DNA from: Janthinobacterium fluminis
GTDB taxonomy: Bacteria > Pseudomonadota > Gammaproteobacteria > Burkholderiales > Burkholderiaceae_D
Length of the DNA stretch: 64,000 nt
Direction of reading: 5' to 3'
NCBI RefSeq assembly: GCF_028595325.1
Contig: NZ_JAQQXR010000005.1
Location: 124,001 to 188,000, forward strand
A model generated the notes under the pieces. The model ran no database searches and was not told the origin of the DNA. It saw only the letters and a program-made list of their open reading frames with translations. Both the position numbers and the translations under genes were made by a program. Below, piece after piece: positions 51,505 to 63,211 of the stretch (the first letter of the stretch is position 1; every line of letters begins with the position of its first letter).

Positions 51505-52326
51505 ATGGACACAGGACGGTGGCGGGAAATCGGCGTCGGCTGCATCGCCCCGGCGCTCGTCGTGGCGCTGTGGCAGGCCGTGGCGATGCTGGGCTGGATC
51601 AACGCGCAAGTGCTGCCGGCGCCGCTGGCCGTGCTGGAACGCTGGATCGCCTACCTGCTGCCGGTGGCGCCGCGGGCCGACTACGCCGGCCACTGGCTGG
51701 CCTGGGCCGTCTCGGGCGAACTGATCGTCGACGCCCTGGGCAGCCTGTACCGGGTCGCGGCCGGCTTCGCCATCGGCGCCGGCCTGGCCCTGCCGCTGGG
51801 GCTGGCGATGGGGGCGCGGCCGCGCGTCCACGCCTGGCTCAATCCGCTGCTGCAAATACTGCGGCCGATCCCGCCGATCGCCTACATCCCCCTATCCATC
51901 CTCTGGTTCGGCCTGGGCAACCCGCCGGCCGTGTTCCTGATCGCCCTGGGCGCCTTCTTCCCCGTGCTGATGAACACCATCGCCGGCGTGCGCCAGGTCG
52001 ACGGCATCTACCTGCGGGCGGCGCGCAACCTGGGCGCGTCCGGCGCCACGCTGTTTCTGCGCGTGATACTGCCGGCGGCCGTGCCCTACATCCTGGCCGG
52101 CGTGCGCATCGGCATCGGCACGGCCTTCATCGTCGTCATCGTCTCCGAAATGATCGCCGTCAACAGCGGCCTGGGCTTTCGCATCCTGGAAGCGCGCGAA
52201 TACTTCTGGTCCGACAAAATCATCGCCGGCATGGTCAGCATCGGCCTGATCGGCCTGGCCATCGACGTCGCCATGAACCGGCTCAACAAGCACCTGCTGC
52301 GCTGGCACCGCGGCGCGGAGCACTGA
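51505..52326 (+). CDS. ABC transporter permease, SsuC/TauC type
   Basis: 273 aa from the ATG at 51505 (GCGGAGG upstream). Six membrane helices; the EAA loop LRAARNLGASGATLFLRVILPAAVPYI (about residues 171-197) is the coupling helix for the ATPase, and GFRILEAREYFWSDKIIAGMV is characteristic of the SsuC/TauC group. Middle gene of the importer operon; the ATPase starts one base after its stop. Confidence 0.9.
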   Translation: MDTGRWREIGVGCIAPALVVALWQAVAMLGWINAQVLPAPLAVLERWIAYLLPVAPRADYAGHWLAWAVSGELIVDALGSLYRVAAGFAIGAGLALPLGLAMGARPRVHAWLNPLLQILRPIPPIAYIPLSILWFGLGNPPAVFLIALGAFFPVLMNTIAGVRQVDGIYLRAARNLGASGATLFLRVILPAAVPYILAGVRIGIGTAFIVVIVSEMIAVNSGLGFRILEAREYFWSDKIIAGMVSIGLIGLAIDVAMNRLNKHLLRWHRGAEH

Positions 52327-52327
52327 C

Positions 52328-53125
52328 ATGGACGCCCCCCACATCGTCATCGCCGGCGTCGGCAAAGTCTACCGCGCCGGCGGGCGCGAAGTGGTGGCCC
52401 TGCAGGACATCGACCTGGCCATCCCGCGCGGCCAATTCGTCTGCCTGCTGGGGCCGTCCGGCTGCGGCAAATCGACGCTGCTCAACGCCGTCGCCGGCTT
52501 CGCCGCGCCCAGCGCCGGCAGCATCCGCGCCGACGGCCGCGTCGTCGACGGGCCGGGGCCGCAGCGCGGCATGGTCTTCCAGGAATACGCGCTCTTCCCG
52601 TGGATGACGGTGGCCGAGAACATCGCCTTCGGCCTGGAAATCAAAGGCCAGCCCCGGGCGGACATCGAGGCCAGCGTGGCGCGGCTGCTGGCGACGCTGT
52701 CGCTGAGCGACTTTCGCGGGCGCTACCCGAAAGACCTGTCGGGCGGCATGCGCCAGCGCGTCGCCATCGCCCGCGTGCTGGCGCTGGACTCGCCCATCAT
52801 GCTGATGGACGAACCGTTCGGCGCCCTCGACGCGCTAACCCGGCGCAACCTGCAAGACGAACTGCTGCGCATCTGGGCCGAACTGAAAAAAACCATACTC
52901 TTCGTCACCCACAGCATCGAAGAAGCGCTCTACCTGGCCGACCGCATCATCGTCATGACCTACCGGCCGGGCAGCGTCAAACGCGACCTGCTGGTCGACC
53001 TGCCGCGGCTGCGCGACCCGGCCTCGGCCGGCTTCAACGCCCTCAAGCGCGAACTGGGGCAACTCGTCATGGAAGAACAACAACGCCACCACAACGACGA
53101 ACTGCGCCAGGCCGCCGCCGACTAA
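52328..53125 (+). CDS. ABC transporter ATPase, SsuB/TauB type
   Basis: 265 aa. Walker A GPSGCGKSTLL (about residues 41-51), Q-loop FQEYALFPWMT, signature LSGGMRQRVAIARVLA, Walker B PIMLMDEPFGALDA, and His in THSIEEALYLAD. The C-terminus (VDLPRLRDPASAGFNALKRELGQLV) is typical of the nitrate/sulfonate/taurine group. Powers the importer encoded by the two preceding genes. A REP array follows nine bases after the stop. Confidence 0.93.
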   Translation: MDAPHIVIAGVGKVYRAGGREVVALQDIDLAIPRGQFVCLLGPSGCGKSTLLNAVAGFAAPSAGSIRADGRVVDGPGPQRGMVFQEYALFPWMTVAENIAFGLEIKGQPRADIEASVARLLATLSLSDFRGRYPKDLSGGMRQRVAIARVLALDSPIMLMDEPFGALDALTRRNLQDELLRIWAELKKTILFVTHSIEEALYLADRIIVMTYRPGSVKRDLLVDLPRLRDPASAGFNALKRELGQLVMEEQQRHHNDELRQAAAD

Positions 53126-53133
53126 ACCACCCC

Positions 53134-53238
53134 TGGGGTCAGGTCTAGACATGGCGGTTTTCCACATAGAAACAATGGGGTCAGGTCTAGACATGGCGGT
53201 TTTCCGCATAAAAACCGCCATGTCTAGACCTGACCCCA
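53134..53238. repeat. REP-like array, family A (two direct copies and one inverted)
   Basis: The core GGGGTCAGGTCTAGACATGG occurs forward at 53134-53161 and 53176-53203 and inverted at 53211-53238; the last two form a 28-base perfect hairpin with a 7-base loop. The core is identical to that at 12470-12542. It lies between the ABC importer and the cytochrome assembly gene, at the probable right edge of the accessory region. Confidence 0.87.
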
Positions 53239-53284
53239 CGGGTTTGCGCTGCTGCGGGGGCGGGCTATGGTGTAAACTTAAACT

Positions 53285-54088
53285 ATGCAGACATATTTTT
53301 TTATCGCAGCCGCGTTGTCTTACGCCGTTTGCGCTTTCCTTCCGTCCCGTCAGGGTGTGTTGATCGGCGCCGCCACCGCCGTCGCGTGGTTGTTGCACGG
53401 CGTGACGCTATGGTTCGATTTGATGGCGCCCGGCAGCTTGCGCATCGGTTTCGCCGCCATGCTGTCGTCGGCGTTGTGGGTGTCCGTCGGCGCCTACTGG
53501 ATCGAGAACCGCAATTTCTGCCTCGACGGTTTGCGCCGCATGGTCATGCCTTGCGCCACCGCCGCCGTGCTGCTGGCCTGGGCCTTCCCCGGCAGCGAGG
53601 TTTTGTTGCAGGGGAAGTCGGCGATGTTCGGCTGGCATATCGCCGTCGCCATCCTGGCCTATAGCACGCTGACGATCGCCGCCTTCCACGCCGTGCTGAT
53701 GGCGCTGCAGGAGTCGCGCCTGCACACGCGCAGCGAACGCAGCGGTTTCCTCGCCACGGCGCTGGACCAGTTGCCGGCATTGTTGACGATGGAAAAGCTG
53801 TTGTTCCGCATGATAGGCTTCGGTTTCGCCTTGTTGAGCCTGACCGTGTTGTCGGGCATCGTGTTTTCCGAGCAGTTGTTCGGCAAGGCGCTGAACTGGG
53901 ATCACAAGTCGGTGTTCACCTTGCTGTCGTGGCTGCTGTTCGCCGCGCTGCTGGCCGGACGCCGTTTCCGCGGCTGGCGCGGCAAGACGGCGCTGACTTT
54001 CACGCTGGCCGGTTTCGCCACCTTGGCGCTGGCCTATGTCGGCAGCCGTTTTGTCTTTGAAGTGGTTTTGCATCGGGGATTCGCATGA
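53285..54088 (+). CDS. Cytochrome c assembly protein, CcsA/YpjD type
   Basis: 267 aa with about eight membrane helices. MFGWHIAVAILAYSTLTIAAFHAVLMALQE (about residues 117-146) and NWDHKSVFTLLSWLLFAALLAGRRFRGWRG (about 201-230) match the CcsA/CcmC/YpjD superfamily, with conserved His and the Trp-rich stretch for haem handling. Its role in cytochrome maturation is inferred. The stop overlaps the next start (ATGA). In relatives this gene commonly lies divergent to ffh. Confidence 0.87.
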   Translation: MQTYFFIAAALSYAVCAFLPSRQGVLIGAATAVAWLLHGVTLWFDLMAPGSLRIGFAAMLSSALWVSVGAYWIENRNFCLDGLRRMVMPCATAAVLLAWAFPGSEVLLQGKSAMFGWHIAVAILAYSTLTIAAFHAVLMALQESRLHTRSERSGFLATALDQLPALLTMEKLLFRMIGFGFALLSLTVLSGIVFSEQLFGKALNWDHKSVFTLLSWLLFAALLAGRRFRGWRGKTALTFTLAGFATLALAYVGSRFVFEVVLHRGFA

Positions 54089-54333
54089 CACGTCTGTTAT
54101 TCTGGCTGGGGCTGGCCTTTCTGGTGCTGATGGCGATCCGCAGCAAGCTGCGCGGCCTGCAGCAGGGCGGGCAGCCGCCGCGCCGCCCGTCCGCGCCGGC
54201 GCGCGCCGCGCCGCTGCCCGATGCCGAGGTGATGCTGTGCTGCGCCCACTGCGGCGTGTATTACCCGTCTTCGGAGACGGTGCAGGCGAAGGGCCGCGAT
54301 TTTTGCAGCCAGGCGCACGCCAGCTTTCCCTAG
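54085..54333 (+). CDS. PP0621-like small protein with Cys cluster
   Basis: 82 aa. An N-terminal membrane helix (residues 3-18), a basic/Pro-rich linker (about 24-45), and a C-terminal MLCCAHCGVYYPSSET with a later DFCSQAHASF, giving four cysteines and a His that look like a small zinc-binding site. The PP0621 family is of unknown function and commonly sits between a ccsA-like gene and pilS, as here. Start overlaps the previous stop. Confidence 0.8.
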   Translation: MTRLLFWLGLAFLVLMAIRSKLRGLQQGGQPPRRPSAPARAAPLPDAEVMLCCAHCGVYYPSSETVQAKGRDFCSQAHASFP

Positions 54334-54336
54334 ACC

Positions 54337-56001
54337 GTGAGGGCGCGCCTGCAGGTGCTGGCGGTGGAGCAGCGCGAGACCTTCTGGCGCTCGCTGCAGA
54401 CGCTGAGCCTGACGCGCATGGTCATCGCCATCGTCCTGCTGCTGTATCTGGTCGTCGGCGGCCTGGGCTGGCAGGGCGTCGGCAATTTCGCCTACGGCGA
54501 GATTTGCTCCGGCTATTTGCTGGTGGCGGCCGTGTTCGCGCTGCTGACGGTGTACTGGCGCCAGCGCTTCCTGGCCCAGCTGCTGGTGCAACTGGCCGTC
54601 GACGTGAGCGTCATCTCGCTGCTGTACATGGACGCCGGCGGCGTGCGCAGCGGCCTGGCCATCCTGTATCTGTTCCCGCTGGCCGGCGCGGCCATCCTGG
54701 CGCCGCTGCTGCTGGCGCTGTTCGGCGCGGCGCTGGTGACGCTGTTCATGCTCTCCGAGAGCACCTACCAGATTTTCCTGATGGCCGGCGAGCGCAGCGT
54801 GCTGCAGGCCGGCCTGTACGGCGCCGCCTTCTTCGCCGTGGTGCTGCTGGTGAGCCGCCTGGCCGCGCGCCTGATCGGCCAGGAGGAGCTGGCGGCGCAG
54901 CGCGGCAACGCGCTGGCGATCCAGCAGGCCATCAACCGCCTGGTCATCGCCGACATGGGCGACGGCATCCTCGTGGCCGGCCGCGACGGCCAGGTCTTCA
55001 CCGGCAATCCGGCCGCCCAGCAGATGCTGGGGCTGGCCGGCCTGGAGCTCAACTTCCGCCTGGCCGACATGGCCAGCCTGCAGCCGATCGCCGTCGCCTA
55101 CGCCGACTGGCTGGCCGAGCCGGCCCGCAGCACGGCCTTCGTCACCGTCAAACCCTACACCGACGCGGCGCTGCAGGGCGTCACGGCGGCCTGGGGCGGC
55201 CGGCGCGACCTCGCCACCCACTTGAAGGTGCGCTTCGCCACCGTCGACACGGCCGGCCTGGCGGCCGAGCGCAGCGTGATTTTCCTGCAGGACGTGACGG
55301 CCATCGAAAATCAGGCGCAGCAACTGAAGCTGGCGTCGATGGGGCGGCTGACGGCCAGCATCGCCCACGAGGTGCGCAATCCGCTGTCGGCGATCGGCCA
55401 CGCCACCGCGCTGCTCAGCGACGACCTGGTTGAACCGGTGCAGCGCCGCCTGCTGAAGATCGTCGCCGACAACGTGGCGCGGGTGAACCGCATGGTCGAG
55501 GACATCCTGCAGCTGTCGCGCAAGGTGCAGGTGCAGGACGCGTCGCTGGCGCTGGCGCCCTTCCTGGCCGAGCTGAGGGCGGAGTTCCAGGAGACCCACG
55601 CGCTGGCCGCCGACGTCGTCCGCCTGGCCGACTGCGGCGCGGCCCAGGTCCGCTTCGACCCGCTGCACCTGCGCGAAATCCTCCTCAACCTGCTCAGCAA
55701 CGCGGCCCGCTACGCCAGCGGCGCGCCGGCCAGCATCGAGCTGTTCGTCGTCGGCGGCAAGGGCAGGCGCATGGAATTGCACGTGCAGGACGACGGCCCG
55801 GGCATTTCGCCCGAAGTGCGCGCCCACTTGTTCGAGCCGTTTTACACGACCTCCAGCAAGGGCACGGGGCTGGGACTGTATCTGGCGCGCGAACTGTGCT
55901 TGAATAACGGCGCGCTGCTCGATTATGAATTCCATTTCGGCGCAGGCGGCGAGCAGCGCGCCAGCGGCAGGTTCGTCATCACCTTCGCGGCGCCCCTATG
56001 A
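54337..56001 (+). CDS. pilS: Sensor histidine kinase PilS
   Basis: 554 aa, starting at the GTG at 54337, three bases after the preceding stop. Six membrane helices at the N-terminus (about residues 25-180), a PAS-like region (about 205-310), HisKA with phospho-acceptor His344 in SIAHEVRNPLSAIGHA, and a HATPase with LLNLLSNAARYA, DDGPGIS and GTGLGLYLARE. PilS controls type IV pilin transcription through PilR and sigma-54; the pilR gene follows. Membrane topology and gene order both match PilS. Confidence 0.9.
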   Translation: MRARLQVLAVEQRETFWRSLQTLSLTRMVIAIVLLLYLVVGGLGWQGVGNFAYGEICSGYLLVAAVFALLTVYWRQRFLAQLLVQLAVDVSVISLLYMDAGGVRSGLAILYLFPLAGAAILAPLLLALFGAALVTLFMLSESTYQIFLMAGERSVLQAGLYGAAFFAVVLLVSRLAARLIGQEELAAQRGNALAIQQAINRLVIADMGDGILVAGRDGQVFTGNPAAQQMLGLAGLELNFRLADMASLQPIAVAYADWLAEPARSTAFVTVKPYTDAALQGVTAAWGGRRDLATHLKVRFATVDTAGLAAERSVIFLQDVTAIENQAQQLKLASMGRLTASIAHEVRNPLSAIGHATALLSDDLVEPVQRRLLKIVADNVARVNRMVEDILQLSRKVQVQDASLALAPFLAELRAEFQETHALAADVVRLADCGAAQVRFDPLHLREILLNLLSNAARYASGAPASIELFVVGGKGRRMELHVQDDGPGISPEVRAHLFEPFYTTSSKGTGLGLYLARELCLNNGALLDYEFHFGAGGEQRASGRFVITFAAPL

Positions 56002-56029
56002 GCGTATCCGGCAACAGAAAGGCTGTACC

Positions 56030-57508
56030 ATGAGCTCTCCCCGTATTCTCGTCGTCGACGACGAGGCCGACCTGCGCGAACTGCTGGAGATCACGCTGCT
56101 GAAGATGGGGCTGGACGTCGACAGCGCCGCCTCGCTGGCGCAGGCGCGCGGCTTCCTCGCGCACACCGAGTACGCGCTGGTGCTGACCGACATGCGCCTG
56201 GGCGACGGCCTGGGCCTGGAACTGGTGCGCGAGGTGGTGGCCACATATAAGAACACGCCGGTGGCCGTCGTCACGGCCTTCGGCAGCGCCGACAACGCCG
56301 TCGTCGCGCTGAAGGCGGGCGCCTTCGACTATGTCTGCAAGCCCGTCGCGCTGGACCAGCTGCGCCTGCTGGTGCAGTCGGCGCTGGGCCTGAGCGCGCC
56401 GGCGCGGCGCGCCCAGGCCAGCGCGGCCGCGCCGGCCTCGCGCCTGAAGGGCGAGTCGGCCGTCGTGCAGGCGCTGCGCGCGCAGATCGCCCGGCTGGCC
56501 CGCTCGATGGCGCCGATCGCCATCAGCGGCGAGTCCGGCAGCGGCAAGGAGCTGGCCGCGCGCGAGATCCACGCGCAAAGCGCCCGCGCCGAGCAAGCTT
56601 TCATCGCCGTCAACTGCGGCGCCATTCCCGAGGCGCTGATGGAGGCCGAGTTCTTCGGCTACCGCAAGGGCGCCTTCACCGGCGCCGCCGACGAGCGCGA
56701 CGGCTTCTTCCAGGCCGCCCACGGCGGCACGCTGATGCTCGACGAGGTGGCCGACCTGCCGCTGGCGATGCAGGTCAAGCTGCTGCGCGCGATCCAGGAG
56801 CGGCGCGTGCGCAAGATCGGCGCCACCGCCGAGGAGGCCGTCGACGTGCGCATCATCAGCGCCACCCACCAGGACCTGGCCGCCTGCGTCGCCGCCGGGC
56901 GCTTCCGCCAGGACCTCTTCTACCGCCTGAACGTGATCGAGCTGCGCCTGCCGCCGCTGCGCGAGCGCCTCGACGACCTGGCCGTGCTGACCGAGGCCAT
57001 CCTGGCGCGCCTGGCCGGCGCCGGCCAGCCGGCCACGCTGACGCCGGCCGTGCTGGCGGCGCTGCGCGCCTACTCCTTCCCCGGCAATGTGCGCGAGCTG
57101 GAGAACATCCTGGAACGGGCGCTGGCCTATGCCGACGACGGCGTCATCGGCGTCGGCGACCTGGCGCTGAAGGGCGCCGCGGCCGCGCCGGCGCCGGCGC
57201 CGGAAGCGCCGGAAGTGGCGGAGGCGGCGGAGGCGGCGGAGGCGGGCGATCCGGCCGCCGCCGGCGCGCCCGCCGCGGCCGATCCGGCGGCGCCGCGCTT
57301 CGCCTTCGCCGCGCCGGCCATCGCGCCGGCCGCGGCGCTGCCGAACTGCCTGCCCGACTACCTGAACCAGGTCGAGCGCGACATCATCCTGCGCGCGCTG
57401 GCGCAGACCCAGTTCAACCGCACCCAGGCGGCGCAACTGCTGGGCATCAGCTTCCGCCAGCTGCGCTACCAGATGCAGAAGCTGAATATCCAGGAGCCGG
57501 ACGCGTGA
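56030..57508 (+). CDS. pilR: Sigma-54-dependent response regulator PilR
   Basis: 492 aa from the ATG at 56030 (MSSPRILVVDDEADL). Receiver domain with phospho-acceptor Asp54 in VLTDMRLGDG; AAA+ domain with Walker A GESGSGKELAAREIH (about 165-180) and the sigma-54-contact GAFTGA loop, then GGTLMLDEVADLP; an Ala/Pro/Glu-rich linker (about 385-435); and a Fis-type HTH ending NRTQAAQLLGISFRQLRYQMQKLNI. Activates pilin genes with RNA polymerase-sigma-54. Its stop overlaps the ampD start (GTGA). Confidence 0.93.
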   Translation: MSSPRILVVDDEADLRELLEITLLKMGLDVDSAASLAQARGFLAHTEYALVLTDMRLGDGLGLELVREVVATYKNTPVAVVTAFGSADNAVVALKAGAFDYVCKPVALDQLRLLVQSALGLSAPARRAQASAAAPASRLKGESAVVQALRAQIARLARSMAPIAISGESGSGKELAAREIHAQSARAEQAFIAVNCGAIPEALMEAEFFGYRKGAFTGAADERDGFFQAAHGGTLMLDEVADLPLAMQVKLLRAIQERRVRKIGATAEEAVDVRIISATHQDLAACVAAGRFRQDLFYRLNVIELRLPPLRERLDDLAVLTEAILARLAGAGQPATLTPAVLAALRAYSFPGNVRELENILERALAYADDGVIGVGDLALKGAAAAPAPAPEAPEVAEAAEAAEAGDPAAAGAPAAADPAAPRFAFAAPAIAPAAALPNCLPDYLNQVERDIILRALAQTQFNRTQAAQLLGISFRQLRYQMQKLNIQEPDA

Positions 57509-58119
57509 GGCCCGACTGGACGGTGGCGCAGGATGGCTGGTGCGCCGCCGCGCTGCGCTACGAGACGCCGTTTTGCGACGCCCGTCCGGCCGGCACCGAC
57601 ATCGACCTGCTGGTGATCCACAACGTCAGTTTGCCGGCCGGGCAGTTCGGCGGCCCGCATGTGTCCGACTTGTTCACCGGCCGCTTGGACTATAATGCCG
57701 ATCCCGCGTTCGCCGGCTTGCGCGGCCTGGAAGTGTCGGCGCACTTTTTCCTGCGCCGCGACGGCCGCGTCATTCAATATGTTTCTGCCAACGACAGGGC
57801 CTGGCACGCCGGCCTGTCGGCGTTTGGCGGGCGCGAGCGCTGCAACGGCTTTTCCATCGGCATCGAGCTGGAAGGCTCGGACTTCGTGGCCTTCACCGCA
57901 ATGCAATACGCGGCGCTGGCGGCGTTGACGGCGGCCCTGCAGACGCGCTACCGCCTGCTCGACGTGTGCGGCCACGAGCATATCGCGGCCGGCCGCAAGA
58001 CCGATCCGGGGCCCTGTTTTGACTGGAAACTTTATAAAAAAACATGGGAAGAAACCTTGCGCAAGACGCCAGGGTTAGCGCTTACTCACCGGGCATTGCG
58101 CTTCCCCTCGGGACTCTGA
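57505..58119 (+). CDS. ampD: 1,6-anhydro-N-acetylmuramyl-L-alanine amidase AmpD
   Basis: 204 aa from the GTG at 57505 overlapping the pilR stop. Zinc ligands: His39 in VIHNVSLP, His157 in CGHEHIA and Asp167 in RKTDPGPCFDW. Other family motifs are VSAHFFLRRDGRVIQYV and RAWHAGLSAFGGRERCNGFSIGIELEG. AmpD is the cytoplasmic amidase of peptidoglycan recycling and, by removing muropeptides, keeps AmpC-type beta-lactamase low. No signal peptide, consistent with AmpD rather than a periplasmic amidase. Confidence 0.93.
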   Translation: MRPDWTVAQDGWCAAALRYETPFCDARPAGTDIDLLVIHNVSLPAGQFGGPHVSDLFTGRLDYNADPAFAGLRGLEVSAHFFLRRDGRVIQYVSANDRAWHAGLSAFGGRERCNGFSIGIELEGSDFVAFTAMQYAALAALTAALQTRYRLLDVCGHEHIAAGRKTDPGPCFDWKLYKKTWEETLRKTPGLALTHRALRFPSGL

Positions 58120-58200
58120 AAAGTCAACCGAAATTGATATGGAAATACAAAAATTTACTACCGGCGGGCGCTTGAAAAGTATTGCGCCAGCTCCAGATGG

Positions 58201-58247
58201 GCACTACAATTAGTGCATAACTTAAGGCTTTTCACTATATGTAGTGC
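58201..58247. promoter_or_regulatory. Tandem NrdR boxes upstream of nrdA
   Basis: Two 16-base near-palindromes, GCACTACAATTAGTGC (58201-58216) and TCACTATATGTAGTGC (58232-58247), start 31 bases apart, that is three helical turns, exactly the arrangement expected for NrdR, the repressor of ribonucleotide reductase genes. They lie 230 bases upstream of nrdA within a 357-base region without genes (58120-58476); the rest of that region shows nothing else I recognise. nrdR itself is not in the window. Confidence 0.85.
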
Positions 58248-58476
58248 CACCTCGGATGGATTCTTCGAATTATTCAAAGCGGCTGGCCGGCTGATGGATA
58301 GCCTGGAGCTGGTGCAGACTACCCTGTTTTCTGTCGATGTACCGCCGGCCAGGCAGGCATGGTCGGCTGCTGTATCTTTGTCTTTTTTAACTATATTTAT
58401 CTGATGAACTCGCCTCACCGGGCGTTCTCAATTCACACACAGCGGCAGACCCTGCCCGCTGTTACCGGGAGCTTCA

Positions 58477-61407
<2,931 letters not shown>

Positions 61408-61414
61408 GCTGGGC

Positions 61415-61489
61415 GCCGGCGCGGCCACGGCCGCGCCGGCCCGGCTAGAACGAGTTTGACCCGACCCGGCCGTGCCGGGCGGGCTTTTT
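61415..61489 (+). terminator. Two hairpins between nrdA and nrdB, the second terminator-like
   Basis: First hairpin: 12-base perfect arms at 61415-61426 and 61429-61440. Second: CCCGGC-CGT-GCCGGG at 61465-61479, extended by CCCG/CGGG around a bulge and followed by C and five T (61485-61489). The T-run ends 22 bases before the nrdB start. It may attenuate nrdB transcription or protect the 3' end of nrdA mRNA; which, the sequence cannot say. Confidence 0.5.
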
Positions 61490-61511
61490 GACAGATAAAG
61501 GAAATACCACC

Positions 61512-62657
61512 ATGTTGTCTTGGGATGAGGAAGTTTCGTCGGCGCCCGCGCCACGCCAGCCGCAGCAAGCGCCTTTGGGCGACACCGGCTTGAACCAGGC
61601 CGCGGCGGCCGAGCCGCAGGCCGACGCGGAGTCGCTGGCCAAGCGCGTCAACGCCGACGACAAGCGCATCATCAACGGCAAGACCGACGTCAACCAGCTG
61701 GTGCCGTTCAAATACAAATGGGCCTGGGACAAATACCTGGCCGGCTGCGCCAACCACTGGATGCCGCAGGAAGTGAACATGCAGCGCGACATCGAGCTGT
61801 GGAAGAACCCGAACGGCCTGACCGACGACGAGCGCCGCCTCGTCAAGCGCAACCTGGGCTTCTTCGTCACGGCCGACTCGCTGGCCGCCAACAACATCGT
61901 GCTGGGCACCTACCGCCACATCACGGCGCCGGAATGCCGCCAGTACCTGCTGCGCCAGGCTTTCGAGGAAGCCATCCACACCCACGCCTACCAGTACATC
62001 GTCGAGTCGCTCGGCCTGGACGAGGGCGAGATCTTCAACGCCTACAACGAAGTCAAGTCGATCCGCGACAAGGACGAGTTCCTGATCCCCTTCATCAACA
62101 CGCTGACCGACCCGGCCTTCACCACCGGCACCGTGGAAAACGACCAGAAGCTGCTGAAGTCCCTGATCGTCTTCGCCTGCCTGATGGAAGGTCTGTTCTT
62201 CTACGTCGGCTTCACGCAGATCCTGGCGCTGGGCCGCCAGAACAAGATGATGGGCGCCGCCGAGCAGTACCAGTACATCCTGCGCGACGAATCGATGCAC
62301 TGCAACTTCGGCATCGACTTGATCAACACGATCAAGATGGAAAATCCGCAGCTGTGGACGGCCGCTTTCCGCGAGGAGATCAAGGCGCTGTTCCTGAAAG
62401 CCGTCGACCTGGAATACGCCTACGCCGAAGACACGATGCCGCGTGGCGTCCTGGGTCTGAACGCGCCGATGTTCAAGGGTTATTTGCGCTTCATCGCGAA
62501 CCGCCGCGCGCAGCAAATCGGCCTCGAACAATTGTTCGCGCAAGAAGAAAATCCTTTCCCTTGGATGAGCGAAATGATCGACTTGAAGAAGGAGCGTAAC
62601 TTCTTCGAGACCCGCGTCATCGAGTACCAAACTGGTGGTGCGCTGAACTGGGAATAA
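61512..62657 (+). CDS. nrdB: Class Ia ribonucleoside-diphosphate reductase, beta subunit
   Basis: 381 aa from the ATG at 61512 (GATAAAGGAAAT as ribosome-binding region); an upstream in-frame start at 61488 adds eight residues overlapping the hairpin. Iron ligands and radical Tyr: Glu153, His156 and Tyr160 in [11 protein letters not shown]. Further iron ligands lie in [11 protein letters not shown] and [12 protein letters not shown]. NrdB supplies the di-iron tyrosyl radical to NrdA. The N-terminal 50 residues are a Gln/Ala-rich extension and the protein ends TGGALNW, the usual C-terminal contact with NrdA. Confidence 0.96.
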   Translation: MLSWDEEVSSAPAPRQPQQAPLGDTGLNQAAAAEPQADAESLAKRVNADDKRIINGKTDVNQLVPFKYKWAWDKYLAGCANHWMPQEVNMQRDIELWKNPNGLTDDERRLVKRNLGFFVTADSLAANNIVLGTYRHITAPECRQYLLRQAFEEAIHTHAYQYIVESLGLDEGEIFNAYNEVKSIRDKDEFLIPFINTLTDPAFTTGTVENDQKLLKSLIVFACLMEGLFFYVGFTQILALGRQNKMMGAAEQYQYILRDESMHCNFGIDLINTIKMENPQLWTAAFREEIKALFLKAVDLEYAYAEDTMPRGVLGLNAPMFKGYLRFIANRRAQQIGLEQLFAQEENPFPWMSEMIDLKKERNFFETRVIEYQTGGALNWE

Positions 62658-63211
62658 GCCGATTTGCTGCGCTACCGTGAAATAGCGTACGTATCCTGCA
62701 AAAAAGCATACGAAATCGCGTCGTGCCGGTTGCGCATTGACAAGGTTTTCGTGTACTTTATGAGATTGAAAATGCGAGCAATAAAACGCGCGGTTTTTTG
62801 AGCCGCGCGGCGACGCAAAAAATCGCAAAATCGGGATACAGATTCACACGGATATGCACAAACCCACACCGTTTTTTTCTGCCGCCATGCCTGAATTTTT
62901 TCAGGCATGGCGGTTTTTGTTTTGAAGAATGGGGTGCGGCTGCGGACACGTTGAAGGACGTCGAGAAGTCGTCCGGACGCGGGGTCGCAACACACCAGAC
63001 TTTGCCACCAGCTGCGAGATAGGGCAGGGTGGCACCGACGATGGCTGAAGTGCTGCAAACGTGAGGAGTTGCAGCAGTTCAGCTGGTGCCGAATTCATTA
63101 GCGCAAACCAGTCGTTTGTGCCGATGAATAATTCGCCTGACCCAATATGATGGGTTGGACGGGTTTTAATCTTGTAGCGTAAATTTCTCATCTCAGATGA
63201 AGGAGAGACAA
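62658..63211. other. Intergenic region between nrdB and the histone-like gene
   Basis: 554 bases with no convincing coding sequence on either strand. It holds an inverted repeat CGCGCGG/CCGCGCG (about 62788-62810), the strong terminator at 62881-62918, and an AT-richer stretch before the histone-like gene with an AAGGAGAG ribosome-binding site at 63200-63207. Much of it is less GC-rich than the neighbouring genes. Confidence 0.45.
62881..62918 (+). terminator. Strong intrinsic terminator
   Basis: 14-base perfect arms (62882-62895 and 62900-62913, CCGCCATGCCTGAA and its complement), a TTTT loop and a T5 tail. It lies 223 bases after nrdB, unusually far, but no gene intervenes, so it probably ends the nrdAB transcript. 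Confidence 0.85.

Noticed and set aside
62672-63058. 128-codon minus-strand frame between nrdB and the histone-like gene
   Set aside because: It runs through a strong terminator hairpin, has no recognisable domain and a random composition.
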